A stretch of DNA of 64,000 nucleotides, taken from Hofstenia miamia (taxonomy: Eukaryota; Xenacoelomorpha; Acoela). Below, one piece after another: positions 46,875 through 60,532 of this stretch. The stretch covers positions 2,128,207-2,192,206 of the forward strand of contig SCFE01000043.1 in assembly GCA_004352715.1 (NCBI GenBank), written 5' to 3'. Position numbers and translations under genes: made by a program. Numbering within the stretch: the stretch's first letter is position 1; every line of letters starts with the position of its first letter. Under the pieces are notes generated by a model. It did not search any database. It was not told where the DNA came from and saw only the letters and a list, made by a program, of their open reading frames with translations.

Positions 46875-47859
46875 CAGAGTTGGAACCGGTCGGAAATTTT
46901 AAGGCTGGGGCCGGTAGTTAGCCGGCAAGAACTAGTACCGGCCTGTCGGTTTTCGACTGGTTCAGGCCGGTAAATTATATTTGCATTGTATAATTAATCT
47001 GTGCGAGTATATATAAACATAAATCTGTATATATATATATATAATCTGTTTTAATCTTGAAAATTACACATTGTGACTGAAAAACTTGATATGGCCTAAA
47101 GCAATTTTCAAACTATTATAACTATATTTTTACCAAAATATAATTTTGACATTTACTACATATCAAATCCTTGCATAACTTTAATCAGCTTTCAATGAAT
47201 TTAAATTGTATGCGTTTGAGTTTGCTTAGTTAGTATATTTTCTGTGATAGTTAAAATATATAAAACCAAGTGCTGCCTTATCAGTCCCTACGGCTTACAC
47301 TGCTGTGGCATTCAGCTTCACTTAATAGTGAATAATATAAAAGTAAGTCAACAAATAAATATATTTCAAAGTTTTCCGCAAAAGCCCAACATAATAACTC
47401 CTCTAGTAGAATGTGTCTCAACTGCGTTTGAATGTGCTTGTAAAAGAAAATCGTTCAAATGAGTTTCCCATCAAATATTAGAAAAATACATGGGTTCAAA
47501 ATTCTATATTTTTATGCAGTTTTTTAAATTTTCAAGTGTAAATTCCACAGATCAATTTTCATTATTGTAAGTAGCTTCTGTAAATATTTTTACTAGTTAG
47601 TTCAATAAAAAATTGAAACAAATTATATAGTCAAAAACAGAATAACTCAATTTACAGCCAAGGTAATGAGGCATTCCAAAGAGATAAATTTAAGTATTAT
47701 TCCAATTGCAATGCAGTAGCCTACTGAAAAAATAAAAATTTCTGAATCTTTAGATTTTCATAGATTTTCCCCCAAACTAAGTAAAATATTCCCAACTTAT
47801 TCAAATAAAAAAAATATTTTTTAATTTTGGCTGCAGGTCGGTAGACGGTTTCATCCCTG
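46875..47859. mobile_element. Non-autonomous hAT element, 985 bp, with perfect 8-bp target duplication
   Basis: GTTCAGAT lies immediately before (46867-46874) and immediately after (47860-47867) the element. The left end is CAGAGTTGGAACCGGTCGG and the inverse of the right end is CAGGGATGAAACCGTC, sharing CAG.G.TG.AACCG. An 8-bp duplication and CAGRG ends define the hAT superfamily. The interior is A+T-rich; a 72-codon frame at 47244-47462 has no transposase motif. It would depend on an autonomous element elsewhere. Confidence 0.85.
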
Positions 47860-47867
47860 GTTCAGAT

Positions 47868-48706
47868 AATGAATTGGTCCATGGGAACATACACTACACT
47901 AATTTGATGTTTGTAAATAAATTCAGCAGGATCGTGCGCATGTCAGATGTCCGGGTTGAATTCAATTATACTGTGATGATTTTAGATTTTAAATATTTTT
48001 TAGTTTACGAATTATTAGCGTTTAAAAAATTGTTCAAGAAACCATCACTGATTTTGAAAAATTCTTAATAGCAATAGGACTAAAAAAAAATCGGTGATTT
48101 TATTCAGTTCATCGTGAATTTGAACATAGCTTAGGTATATTTTTATAGAAACTTGATTAAAAAAAACAATCTCTAACAGTAAGATTATGTTCGCAGGCTT
48201 AAAGTCATGTTTTATTCAGTCTTTTGTAATCTCAGTCTAATGACTTACAGTTGAAAAGTCTTACAAGTAGAAAATATTGGGAGCTTACAATCAAGCTATT
48301 CGGAGCTGAGATTAGTGTCCAAGTAAAGCACAAAAACTTCTAAGTTTCAAAAAATCCCTTGGCAGAGCATTTACAAATAAAAACATGAATATTATTCAAA
48401 GATTTGTGCAATAAGAACTTATTAAATTTTCATCATTTTTAATATGTAGTGAGTTAAAGCACACGGTAGTAATTGGCAAAATTGAAATTAGCTCAGGCAA
48501 TAATGTTAATAGCATAAAAAATATAAGTAAGCTTTTTCTGTTACTGCTTGAGTGTTTTGACTCTAACGCAATGAATTAACTTGTATAAAATCGGTAACCG
48601 TAATCGACTACGTTAAAATTGTCTATCATGGCAAAGATTTGACCCCCCCTCATTTTTAAGATCTTATACTGACTTTACCAGCATTATTTCCATCAGGATC
48701 TATCTG

Positions 48707-48743
<37 letters not shown>

Positions 48744-50304
48744 GGTATTCCTTTAAAACGGATCAAAATTAGCAGTAAATAAAACAGTGTTATCGGTGAA
48801 AATGTTTGATTTCTCTATTGGATCATGTCGTCTGATTCCTGGCAATTATGTATGAAATACAACAGTCCAAATGTCGGCCAAGGCTTCGGCGGCACACCTC
48901 CATTCAATGGTCAAAGTTTTTGATGGCGTCTGTGCATACTTAGTCCACGATCTCACCAATATGCCTTCTTATCTAATCTTTTAGCTGTTGAACTGTTGTT
49001 AGCTTGCTGGCATGGACTTTAATTTTGAGGTAACCCTACAGGAAGAAATCTTACTGTAACATACACTTCGCTGTTTACAATTGCAATAAAAGTATCACAT
49101 AAATTAATACAATATAGAAATGTATTTTGTTAGAATAGACATATGCTTGAAAAAAAATAATAACAAAATCTGATGTAGAGCAAACATTTGACCATTGGCT
49201 AATTAAATCAAAAACGATGTTTTGATAATTGTGGATTTTCCAACGTTCCATGTTTTCTTCAGTGCACTCCTGTTCATGTCTCCAGCGATAATAACTAGTT
49301 TGCTCTTTATTAGCAAAGATCTGCTTCTCGAAAAATGTTATTATCGAAGTATCTTTAAATTTTAAATTTTCAAATTAAATGAAATTTTTAGTCATTAGCT
49401 AATGTTATGCAATTTATTATCTGCTTTACTACAAAAGACAAAGTGTATTTTTTAGTTATGTTTTGAAAAACATTTTTTTTAAATATTTGAGATACAGTAA
49501 TTCATATTCAACTGAAGAAATTGTTATTGGAAAATTATATCCAATTTTATAAACGCTTTTAAGAATTACTGCCTAATGTTTTTCTTTTTTTATATTCAGC
49601 AACGTTGCTGACGAAATCAGACCACGGCGGCAATATTTTCTGCATTAGATAAAAAGAAGTGCTATTCCAAAAACTTTAAATTTTAATGCCTTTTTACAAC
49701 TAATGTATTGTTTATGTTAAAAATATATTTTTCTTACTCTTCACATGATTTCTAAGCTAAATATCAACTAAATAATCTAAAAATTGCACAATACAATATA
49801 ATTTTACAAATTTAGTTAATTAAGAAATTTTAAAAGGCTCAAAATACTAGAATCACCTCTTACTGATCTTCTACAATTGACAGAAAATTACATAGTTTAA
49901 AAATGGATTCTGTAGTTCCGCAATAAAAGTATTGGGGATAGCTTCCTATACTGCATTCACTAAAAAGAAAAACTACAACCTTGAGCATACCATTTTTTAA
50001 TGTTTTGAATGAATTAGTATTTTACTGTATCGTTGCTTACATTATCAAATTCATAAGGTTTCCTACATAAATGTTATTTCCCCAAGTTTTTTGTGCATTA
50101 TTATTGTAGTCAAAATTTAACTTTGACTGTCATTGTACTACAACCTGAAGATAGCAATTTTTGTTGTGTTGCTATCACAGTTATTCAAATCAGTTACATG
50201 TATTTGAAAATCTTTTGAAATGGTAAAAATTTAAATCTGCAAAAGTATTGATTTGTAGAAACAGAAGGAAACTGGATTTCTACAAACTACTTAATAGGAA
50301 AAAA
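47868..50304. other. Non-coding stretch with (TA)n at about 48710-48740
   Basis: No gene was recognised. Confidence 0.5.
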
Positions 50305-50378
50305 TTTAAGTTGTGTACCACCATTTACTCGTATTCTGGTAATTGCATAATATATAGTTGTAAATATTAGTATATATG

Positions 50379-50420
<42 letters not shown>
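50305..50420. repeat. 69-bp repeat unit joined to a (TA)n tract, copy 2
   Basis: Bases 50305-50373 duplicate 40501-40569, followed by (TA)n to 50420. It lies about 340 bp upstream of the GPCR start codon. Confidence 0.85.
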
Positions 50421-50421
<1 letters not shown>

Positions 50422-50761
50422 AATTAACAGTTTTGAAAGTTTAAAAATGCAAGATATATAAAAAATCGTGAAGTATCGTTCTATCTATATATTGTATTTT
50501 ATATATTTACAAATTTATCTTAAAACTTAATGTGTACTTTAAAATTAACCGCAATAAGTTCTTAGAGTAAAACAATACCAAAAAAGCAGTCACAAATCAT
50601 TGAGGCATAAATTGTATAAATGCTCAGCATAAAAATCGCGGAGTGAATGTCCAGATCCGCAAGCCTTGTTAATGGGATTGATTTTTTTAGAGAATATTTC
50701 CTATTTTTGGTGTAAACTAAGTTTTTCCATTGCCTGAAGTAATAAGTTATTACTTAGAATA

Positions 50762-53480
50762 ATGAGTGCAAACGAAACAGATGGACTGACAGATGAAGAA
50801 GCCGCAATTCTTTCCCAAATGAACATAATCTTACCATACTTAAATATTGCGAATATGATTGTGTTTGTGTTTGGCTGCATTATTGGGAACGTTTTGCTTA
50901 TCATTAATTGCCAAGTGATGAAGTCTAAGAAACAGTTGAGTGCAGCGTTTGCAGAGCATTTGAGAATTTTAGCGTTTGCTGACATGAACTCAGGATGCTT
51001 TGACGCAGTTGTTAACTTCATGCTCTTTACGTACTTTGACTTCAAATTGGCATATTACTCAGATTATGCTTGTAAGTTTGCACTGTTTCAAGATAAGGCA
51101 TCTACAAGATTAGCTGCGATAATCCTTTGCTTGGTCTCATTGGATAGACTAATCGCAGTATTAGTTCCATTAAAGGTAAATATGACTTTCTAAGACATTA
51201 GGCTGCATGTAGCTTAGTAATTACCAACAGTAACTGAGCAAAATGAAGTCATTGAAACTAGTTTCACCCCACTATTATTTCATTTATACCCCCGTATTTT
51301 AATTTAATATCTATCTAAAGTATTAGTTTTTAATCCTACTAACTAATATTTAAACAAATGGTAGTTGCAAAAATGATCGTAATACTTCCAAAAAGTGGCA
51401 TGGATAGTCAAATTGTCATAAAGTAATTCTACTTGTAGTATTTCATAAGCTTTTCTTAGCCCCCCCATTCAATTTAATAAGAAATGGTCTCTGAATTCAA
51501 CCACCTTTTTTTCACTTGGAAAAATAAGTTTTTACGTATTCAATTACTGCAATTTTCTACTAGCTTACATCAATTTACATCAAACTTTTCAGAAGCGCTT
51601 TACTTGCAGCAGACAATATTCATACGTTAGAAATTTTGCAACAACCAACAATGTTCATATGATAAGACTTAAAGAGATTATTTTTTCATTTTCAAAGATT
51701 AAGTTTTCAAGATAATTTTTCTTTTTATCTCATATATTTAAAATATCTATAAGAACCTTTGGGCTGAAATCGGACTAGGGCCGACCTAATTGTCGTGTGA
51801 AAAATTGAGCACAAGCCACATCCAAGCCAACCTGCGCCAATCCCAACTGTACTGTATAGACTATTGCCACCATTAGATGTCTGACACACTTTTAAAACGT
51901 GACTGAGTTTACATGATTTATTTCTTAGAATTTCTTTATTGTTTTTAAGCAAGTAAATTACATTGATTATACAATTAATATTTTAATGCTACTTTTATAA
52001 AATCAATAATTTAAACTGATAGTTTTAGTACAAGTTCCTATCAACGCCAAAAGTCGCCCGCAAGATGGCCTTAACATGTTGCGCGTTCATATATGGCGTT
52101 GTTTCACCACTGATTATATTCAGTGGGATAATTGAAAACCGATGTACTTATCAGTCAATTGGCACAAAAGAAATAACTTCGGTATCTAACTAAATATTAT
52201 ATTCAAATGCGACAAATATTTGCATACATATTCAATTATATATGACGCTATAAACAATTTTTGTGACAATGTGGCAACAATTGTAATACGGCTAAAGATA
52301 AAACGTAACAAATTTATAAAGAATAGAAAAATTCAGTGGTTTTAAGTATTTTATGACAAAGAATTCTTCCAGCAAAATTCAAGAACTTTATCCAATATGC
52401 TTTCAGATTTCTAGTGATAGGAGGTCTAAAATTAAATAAGAACAATAGGAAATAAAAAATTAATTAGGCAAAGCAATGGATACTCTTTGCAATCTTTCGA
52501 TGGAAGATTAGCACCAGCCAATATGCTACCCTTTCAAGTAATAAATTACTGCTATGAAAATCCGTAAAATTTATTTGTTGGAAAAATTTTTTCAACTCTT
52601 TAAAAATGGTTTTTCTCTATTTTAGCTTGATATTTTACAGTAATTAAATGTTAATGAAAAAAGACAGAAAGACCATTATCTAATAACGTAGTTAAAATAT
52701 TATAAAGCGAGATGTTATGAATATCTTTATGGTTGCATACAGTATAATATGATCACAAGAGAGCTAACTTTCAGAAAAATTATAAATCAATAATGCTTAG
52801 AGAAAAGCATAGTATTTATATAGAATTTTCTTCGAATTGATTTGTATATAATTTCCCACAAAATTATGGATCGTAACACGTTATTCTTGATAAATATCAG
52901 ATTAGTAATAATAATAGACTTTTAAAATTTAACAATGTACTTTTATCAATAAACCTTGATTTATAAGTTTCTCCTTCAAAAATAGTTTGCTTAATTATTA
53001 AAAATTGACAATATATTTATAAATTTAGTAATTTAACTTTAATTTAGTGCTTGAGAAATTTGTGATATATATATATTCATTTAGGCTTACATGTATTTTA
53101 CTGATTGGATTTTGTTGGTGGCATTTCCTTCCGGAACGATTCTAATATTTAATGTGATCATCATTTCCATCATCATACAAAGAGCTTTGAGGAATAAATC
53201 CCAAGTTGGTGCAAGTGAAAGAAATGCTGTGATCCTCTTAGGATCAGCATCTATACTTTTCCTAATTTGCTCATTTGGCACCAGTTACATGAGTCAATAT
53301 TGGGTATTTGACCCAAACCTTACCAGTTTCCAATTTTATAAAAATCGTATAGAATTTATATCAAATGTGGGTAACTTTTTTAGTCTTACAAACAATTCTC
53401 TGAACTTCTATCTCTTTCTTAGCAATGAAGCTTTCAGAAAGAGTCTGCTTGAACTGATTTCTTTCAAAAAGCGGTTATAA
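50762..53480 (+). CDS. Class A-like G-protein-coupled receptor, three exons, 320 aa
   Basis: Exons are 50762-51175 (138 codons), 52029-52181 (51 codons) and 53085-53480 (131 codons plus stop). Both introns (853 and 903 bp) have GT-AG ends and phase 0. Residues show an N-glycosylation site N4-E-T, TM1 with G42-N43, TM2 with LAFAD (D74), C104 before TM3, a D128-R-L variant of the DRY motif followed by P136, TM4 at about 151-172, an extracellular cysteine C177 to pair with C104, TM5 with P204, TM6 at about 237-258, and TM7 at about 280-302 ending N296-F-Y-L-F in place of NPxxY. A helix-8-like FRKSLLELI tail follows. AATAAA at 53664 is a possible polyadenylation signal. It resembles divergent invertebrate peptide-receptor-like GPCRs (FMRFamide-receptor group); the ligand is unknown. 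The tandem paralogue begins at 60533. Confidence 0.85.
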
Positions 53481-55388
53481 ATTAATGCCGATCTCGAAAG
53501 ATTCTTCAATGTCTGCACAATTGCTTAATGCTTTCACTCAAATTTAAATGATCATATCTCTAGTTGCATACATTTTGTGCTTAATTGAAAGGTGGAAGCA
53601 GGTATGTTTCATGACTGACTTAACCTGACAATTTCTTCTATTGGAGTTATGGATCTCCAAAGCAATAAACATCACAGTTGCAAGCAAATTGTGATATCGT
53701 ACATGCTCTGAAAAGGATTTTAATAATAATAGACATAATTCCCAAAGTAGCAAGCAAGAAAATTTTGACTAAGCATAGCAATGCTTTATATAGACCTTGT
53801 CGTTGATGAAATGCAATAAGAAATGAATGAGTAGGAATCAAATTATAAAATATTTAAAATTTTTCTAAGAAATATACGCTGGCCGCAAGACATTGTTTTG
53901 TAATATCTGGCAAGACCAGGCGTAGAAATACGACCTTCTTCCCCCTTTAATATAGTTGTATATATGAATGTTAACACATGAATAGCTAAAACAATATAAT
54001 GTTATTTTGGCATTTGCAGTAGTTATAATATTCATTGACACTTCACTTTTTCTCAATCATTGCATTGATAATTCCAATATTTTCATTGATACTTCTAAAT
54101 TTTGCAATCAAAATTCAAGCTATTGTANNNNNNNNNNNNNNNNNNNNNNNNNNNNNNNNNNNNNNNNNNNNNNNNNNNNNNNNNNNNNNNNNNNNNNNNN
54201 NNNNNNNNNNNNNNNNNNNNNNNNNNNNNNNNNNNNNNNNNNNNNNNNNNTATATATATATATATATATATATATATGAACACAATCAATAATCACAATG
54301 CTTCAATTTAAAAACGTTATCAGAAATTACAAAAACTTTTCAGCATTTGCGCGAGTCAAAACTCGATTTAAGTGTCTACAAAATGTCGCCACTTTGGCCG
54401 GTGTTATTGCTATGTAGGATTGGCTCAATACATCAAAAAGAATCAATTTGAAACATCAGATGTAAATTTATTCTCAAGGAGTAATCGCTGTTCTAGTGTC
54501 AACAATATTCATCTACGTACTCTAATCTATTGGCTAACAACACCTTGAAAAATTTCAGTTGTTACTAGTTTTCCATGAAAATCTTAAGTTTAATATTTCA
54601 TTCGATAATATAAAATCACACAGAAAGCAAACGGAAAAAAATTTACATCTGTTGAGTAGATCCTTGATCTTCTGTCCTCATTTCATTGAATGGCAGAAAA
54701 TGTTTACGTTAGTTTAAAGTCTTTAAAGATTGCATTCACTAAGCTTAAGACAACTAAATACTATAAATCAATATCAAAATTTGGGGAAATCATAGAAATC
54801 CATATTTTCTAATACACAAATGAACACCGTTTTTTGTTTTTCAATGCACTTTATTCAAATTATCTGAAAAACAACTCCGAGTTGCAGTTAAGCTTCGCAG
54901 TACGTGGTTTTTGTCCCGGTCTCATTCGGTTTGCTGATTTACATTTCTATCACTGTTAAGTTTTTGATAATATGTGTAAACATAATCCCAACAGTTTAGA
55001 TATTAATGCATAAACATATATAGGTGTGTTTTAAATAAGCGAAAATCAAGTCAAATAGGCAAAATACCAAAACTTTAATCTCAAAAATATGAAATTTAAA
55101 GAGGAAGAACTAAAATTCGTTTATCTGAACAGGAACAATGGATGTTCATTTGTCGGAACTTGTAGGTCATGCAAAACTGAAGTGGTGTTCAAACAGATTC
55201 AGATCATTTAATGCAGAGGTAGAATGTCCCCAATTGCTTCAAAGCCTCAAAGCGGAAATTCCTTAAGAAAGATAAAATGATGTAAATGCAAACATATAAT
55301 AGCGATGCACAGATTATATTTGTTTCTTGTTGTGTTAACAATGTATATCAAGAATTCAGGAAATTGCTAAGGTCGTGATCCCGATTAG
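53481..55388. other. Non-coding stretch with a 123-N gap next to (TA)n
   Basis: The gap at 54128-54250 borders (TA)n at 54251-54278, so it is probably microsatellite. No gene was recognised. Confidence 0.5.
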
Positions 55389-57210
55389 ATATGCATTTTT
55401 GGTATAAAAGTGACTTGTTTTTGTGTAGGCCAACCAACAGTTTTAGACCATGGAATCACCAGCATCATTGGCACCTTAATGTCCATGCAAGTATACTGCT
55501 AGGAAAACCTTGCAAGCAGCATTCTAAAAAGCGGGTAGAACGATTACAACTCTGTCAGCTGGCATTATACGCATTGCTCTGTTTTGAGCTCTCTTTGCGT
55601 TATAATATGCGATGCTGGCAAAGAGCGTTAAAGTGAACGGATGGGTGGTCATTGGATATCCAAATCAGCTTTTATATATTATACCCACGCCAATAATATT
55701 TAACATGTTGGTCATCATTCAAAAAATTATTTTTAAATCTATTTTTTATCCTAGAGGTAGATCTTAGTATTAAGGTATTAGCTTTGGGTATGATGATTGA
55801 ACTTTTTTTCAGGCTTGCTGTTGTGAGTGATATAGAATTTAAATTTTTATGCAATTTTTTTGCAATATAACTTGATAAAATGTTTATACAAATTCATCAT
55901 TTTTTTTGTTGTAGATCGTAGTTTTTCTAAGTAAGACTAACAAATTTTTTCTAATCTTTGCGAAAGTTTGAAATATACTAAATCCGTAAATATTAATATA
56001 GGACAAAATCTTCATTACTTTCTGTTTATCTGCAATTTTGAATTATAGATTATTAGTTTTATGAAACCTTAATATTTCTTTCTTTCCTTAATGGGACATT
56101 TTATAAGAAAAGCGCTTAAATGCAATAGAAATGATATTCTTCTATTTAAGACGATTAGTGCTTTCTCATGAATACAAAACCCAACGTATATTACAGAAAA
56201 ATACTGGTATTTTTAAACATTTGTTGACAGTCATAATGCGGTAATAATAATTTGTGTATCATTGTTCTAAAATAAAAATACAGACNATATGCATTTTTGG
56301 TATAAAAGTGACTTGTTTTTGTGTAGGCCAACCAACAGTTTTAGACCATGGAATCACCAGCATCATTGGCACCTTAATGTCCATGCAAGTATACTGCTAG
56401 GAAAACCTTGCAAGCAGCATTCTAAAAAGCGGGTAGAACGATTACAACTCTGTCAGCTGGCATTATAGTGTTGTCATAACTACTCAAAATTACTCGCATT
56501 GCTCTGTTTTGAGCTCTCTTTGCGTTATAATATGCGATGCTGGCAAAGAGCGTTAAAGTGAACGGATGGGTGGTCATTGGATATCCAAATCAGCTTTTAT
56601 ATATTATACCCACGCCAATAATATTTAACATGTTGGTCATCATTCAAAAAATTATTTTTAAATCTATTTTTTATCCTAGAGGTAGATCTTAGTATTAAGG
56701 TATTAGCTTTGGGTATGATGATTGAACTTTTTTTCAGGCTTGCTGTTGTGAGTGATATAGAATTTAAATTTTTATGCAATTTTTTTGCAATATAACTTGA
56801 TAAAATGTTTATACAAATTCATCATTTTTTTTGTTGTAGATCGTAGTTTTTCTAAGTAAGACTAACAAATTTTTTCTAATCTTTGCGAAAGTTTGAAATA
56901 TACTAAATCCGTAAATATTAATATAGGACAAAATCTTCATTACTTTCTGTTTATCTGCAATTTTGAATTATAGATTATTAGTTTTATGAAACCTTAATAT
57001 TTCTTTCTTTCCTTAATGGGACATTTTATAAGAAAAGCGCTTAAATGCAATAGAAATGATATTCTTCTATTTAAGACGATTAGTGCTTTCTCATGAATAC
57101 AAAACCCAACGTATATTACAGAAAAATACTGGTATTTTTAAACATTTGTTGACAGTCATAATGCGGTAATAATAATTTGTGTATCATTGTTCTAAAATAA
57201 AAATACAGAC
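55389..57210. repeat. Assembly duplication of about 0.9 kb with a 27-bp indel
   Basis: Bases 55389-56285 (897 bp) and 56287-57210 (924 bp) are near-identical and joined by one n at 56286. The second copy has 27 extra bases at 56468-56494. An unmerged contig overlap between two haplotypes explains it better than a biological tandem repeat. Frames inside (for example 55391-55636) lack motifs. Confidence 0.85.
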
Positions 57211-60200
57211 AGACAGACACTAAAACGCCGATGAAAACAATATCACCGTTTTATTTAGGTAAGTTTCAATTTAATATGTAGCTAATTAATTAATACAACT
57301 AATAGTTCAGGGCATTGAAAATCCTAGTGCGAAAAATGAATTAAATTATGGATTTTTGTTAAATATAAGGTTGTGCACAATTGTATATTTTAATGATAAA
57401 AGCGTAACGTTGATGTTTTTACGATTACATGGTGAACGTAATTCAATATTATTTCCATTGCATCTTAGAAAAGATGCATTTAGTACAAAAAGTTCTTTCC
57501 GTAGAATCCATTAATTTAATGCTTGAAAAATGTTTTGAACCTAAGTTTCCAATTGTTAAAAACAAACTGAAACAGCAAAATCCACGATCAAGTCCAAATA
57601 ATTGATAGCAGAGTAGACTATCAATCCAAACCCAAATTACAATGAAAAACCCTGTCAAATGAAAAAAAGTCCATGTCTAGTCCAATTTGCTATGCTCGCG
57701 TTCTTGAATTTCTAGTTTAGCCCAATGATTTTTATAACAACCTTCAGTTACCAGGTTATCCTTCTGCTAAGTTTAATTCATATTATACGTATAAAGTACT
57801 TTATAAAGTAACAATAATCTTACCAAATGTGACGTTAGCGATATTAATTCAATTTTCCTATCAAAATGTAATGTAATCAATTTGTTTAAGGGTTAGTTTA
57901 ATATTAAGCATTTCAAAAATTCAAATATAGCATAAAGACATAACTTTAGATCCTTCTTTGATTATATACAGTATATTTGTAAATTTTTAAGGACTTCTAA
58001 ATAAAAAACTTGGGAATTTGCAAATAATTGGTAACTTAGCTCTACTCATAGATTTAGTATTTGAAATATTTCTTCAAACTTTCCTACAAAGTAGAATTAA
58101 ATCTTAGTATCACCAAAAATATTATAAGATATTTACTGTATTCCAAATTATATATTATATTAAGAATTCTAAAACTTCTAATATAATATTAATTCCGTAA
58201 AAGCGATCAAGCGCTATTGACCATAAGCACTGATTACCAGTCTAAGATATTTAAACATATGATAAACAAAGCGTAGAGATGTGCTTTAGCTGATCTCATT
58301 GAAACTTCCTGAGAATCTGTGCCTAAATGTGCACACAACTTCAGGTACAATAAAACAAAATTCAACCAAAAATCCATTTCAATATTAAAAAATTTAAAGT
58401 ATTTCTATAAATGGTCACTCATCACGGGGATTGGCTATGATACTTGTCTTTTTTAAATCAATAAGTGGTTTAGGAAATATATCAGGAAATGTCATTATTT
58501 ATAAGGCTTCATTAAAAACGATAGTATAAACTAATAAGAATGAAAAATGGAACAAAATAATAAAATTCACGAGAAGGATTCTGCAAGCGTCTTGGATTGA
58601 CAAGTTGCTTGAATGCACAAGCTGGCGGGGACCAGTTATTATCCAGGTTCTCTGGTGCGAGTGACATAACCAGCTCCAGCAATGTAGACAACAACTGGTA
58701 GTTAATTTGCATTGAGTGAATTTCGTTCAACCTTAAAATGCCAATTTCTTAATATTCATTTTTACTACCTCAGCTCAGCAGTGCCGTATGATAATCTTAA
58801 TTTACATCTGACATCTTAATCAATGTTTAACTTGTTAAGCAAATTCACTCTCCATTCCTTAAACCTGAAAAAAGTTGATGACTGTCACCACTAAGTATGT
58901 CGTAGCAAGAAGGAGGCAATACAAAATGTGTCATTTGAATATGGTACTTCATGAACTACGAATTTAACTTGTCATAGGTGTACCAGGTTTGTGGAGGTAA
59001 GAAATTCGGCAACTTTTTTGCTATTATTGTAAGAATCGAATTGAATTCAGTTTTATGAAATTTAGCCACTTTGAAATGCTTCGAACAACACCAAATTTCC
59101 ACAAAAGACATTCCCATTGAAAATGTCCTAAATGAACATAATAATTGACAATTTTAAAAAGACATCTAGATGTATCTAGTAGAGCATGCAATATCTGAAC
59201 TGAATATGTGGTCTTATGAGTTAATTACTAGTACCACTTGAACTAGGTAAAGAAAAAGTTGTCCATTGAAATCAAGTAATCTAATGGGCATCAATGAACA
59301 ACACTCACAGTTGGCCTTTAACGTTTTAACTATTGTTCAGATTTTCATACATGTTGCGACAAAATTTGTAATATTATGAAAAGGTTACGTAGAAAACTTC
59401 AAGTCATCAAACGATTGTTGGTAGTAAATCTTGCATTCTAAAATTGCCCTCATCAAATTCATCAAGTGTTGATAATCTGGTTTTTGCTGCTTCTAATAAT
59501 GTATCGGAATTTCTTCAAAAATAACAGTTTGGACAAAGATAAGAGGTTATATTTTTATAAATCTTTACTCAAGTTCAAGGTGATGATAACTGGTCATGGT
59601 AATGCCAAGTTATTATTTCAAATCTTTATATCGATTAGTTGGATTGCCTTCCCAAGAGAATGAATGAGGTAAATCAAAACCAGAGGGTGATCAACGAGAA
59701 CTAAGTGACCTTTCCATGATTTGAAATGTGCTTCCAGATGACAATGCAGTTTGCAAATTCAAATTCTCCTGTAATTGATTGGATGCTAAGTTGACAAAAT
59801 GAATAAATATTTTTAAATTCACCTACAATTGTAATAGATAGGTTTCTATAATTAGTACAAATTGTCATAAAGAAACATTTTACATTATATATAAATTTTA
59901 TAAAAAAATCACGAACATATATTTAAAAAATTGTGTAAAAATATAACTAGTGAATGATTAGTAGTGCCTTTGCTAGATATTCCATTTTTGGGATTGAAAC
60001 TAATGAAAATTTCATCGTATCTCAATCTTAACTCTCTCAACTTAAAGTAAACTGTTAAATATTAGTCACACAGGTTCAACAACTTTTGGCTTTAATAAAG
60101 TTGTAAATAAAGTTAAAGCTACTAAAAAAATTCGAACCACAATTTTGTATGGAAAAGATTTTCAATTTCTGTTTTCCTATGTATACGCCTTATACCTTTA

Positions 60201-60532
60201 GGTGAGCTATGCTGCATAGTGGTATATGGTTTTCTTTTGAGAAATTCATGCGTTTATTCTCATAATCACTTTCGCAAGTTTACAAGGTGGCGTTCTTATG
60301 CAATAGATGATCTTGATTTGAATGGTTGTCAATCTTGTTGTATTAAAAACTTCTTGTAAATATCTACGGAAAACTATATTAGAACAATACTTCCAATATT
60401 ATTTAAATATTGAAAATAAAAACAAATGTATCCTGTTACTTAGAAATCTTCTATACATACTTTCATGCAATGCAGCTAAACATTGCATCAAAATCTAGGA
60501 AAAAAATTGCAATGTAATGATATTTAGTGAAT
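57211..60532. other. Non-coding stretch between the two receptor genes
   Basis: No gene was recognised. A CAGA microsatellite stub lies at about 57206-57218. Confidence 0.5.

Noticed and set aside
55391-55636. 81-codon frame in the duplicated 0.9-kb block
   Set aside because: The 27-bp indel between the two copies removes its conservation, and it has no motif.
60527-60532. Upstream GTG as a start for the second receptor
   Set aside because: The ATG at 60533 gives exactly the 138-codon first exon seen in the paralogue; GTG initiation is not expected in an animal gene.
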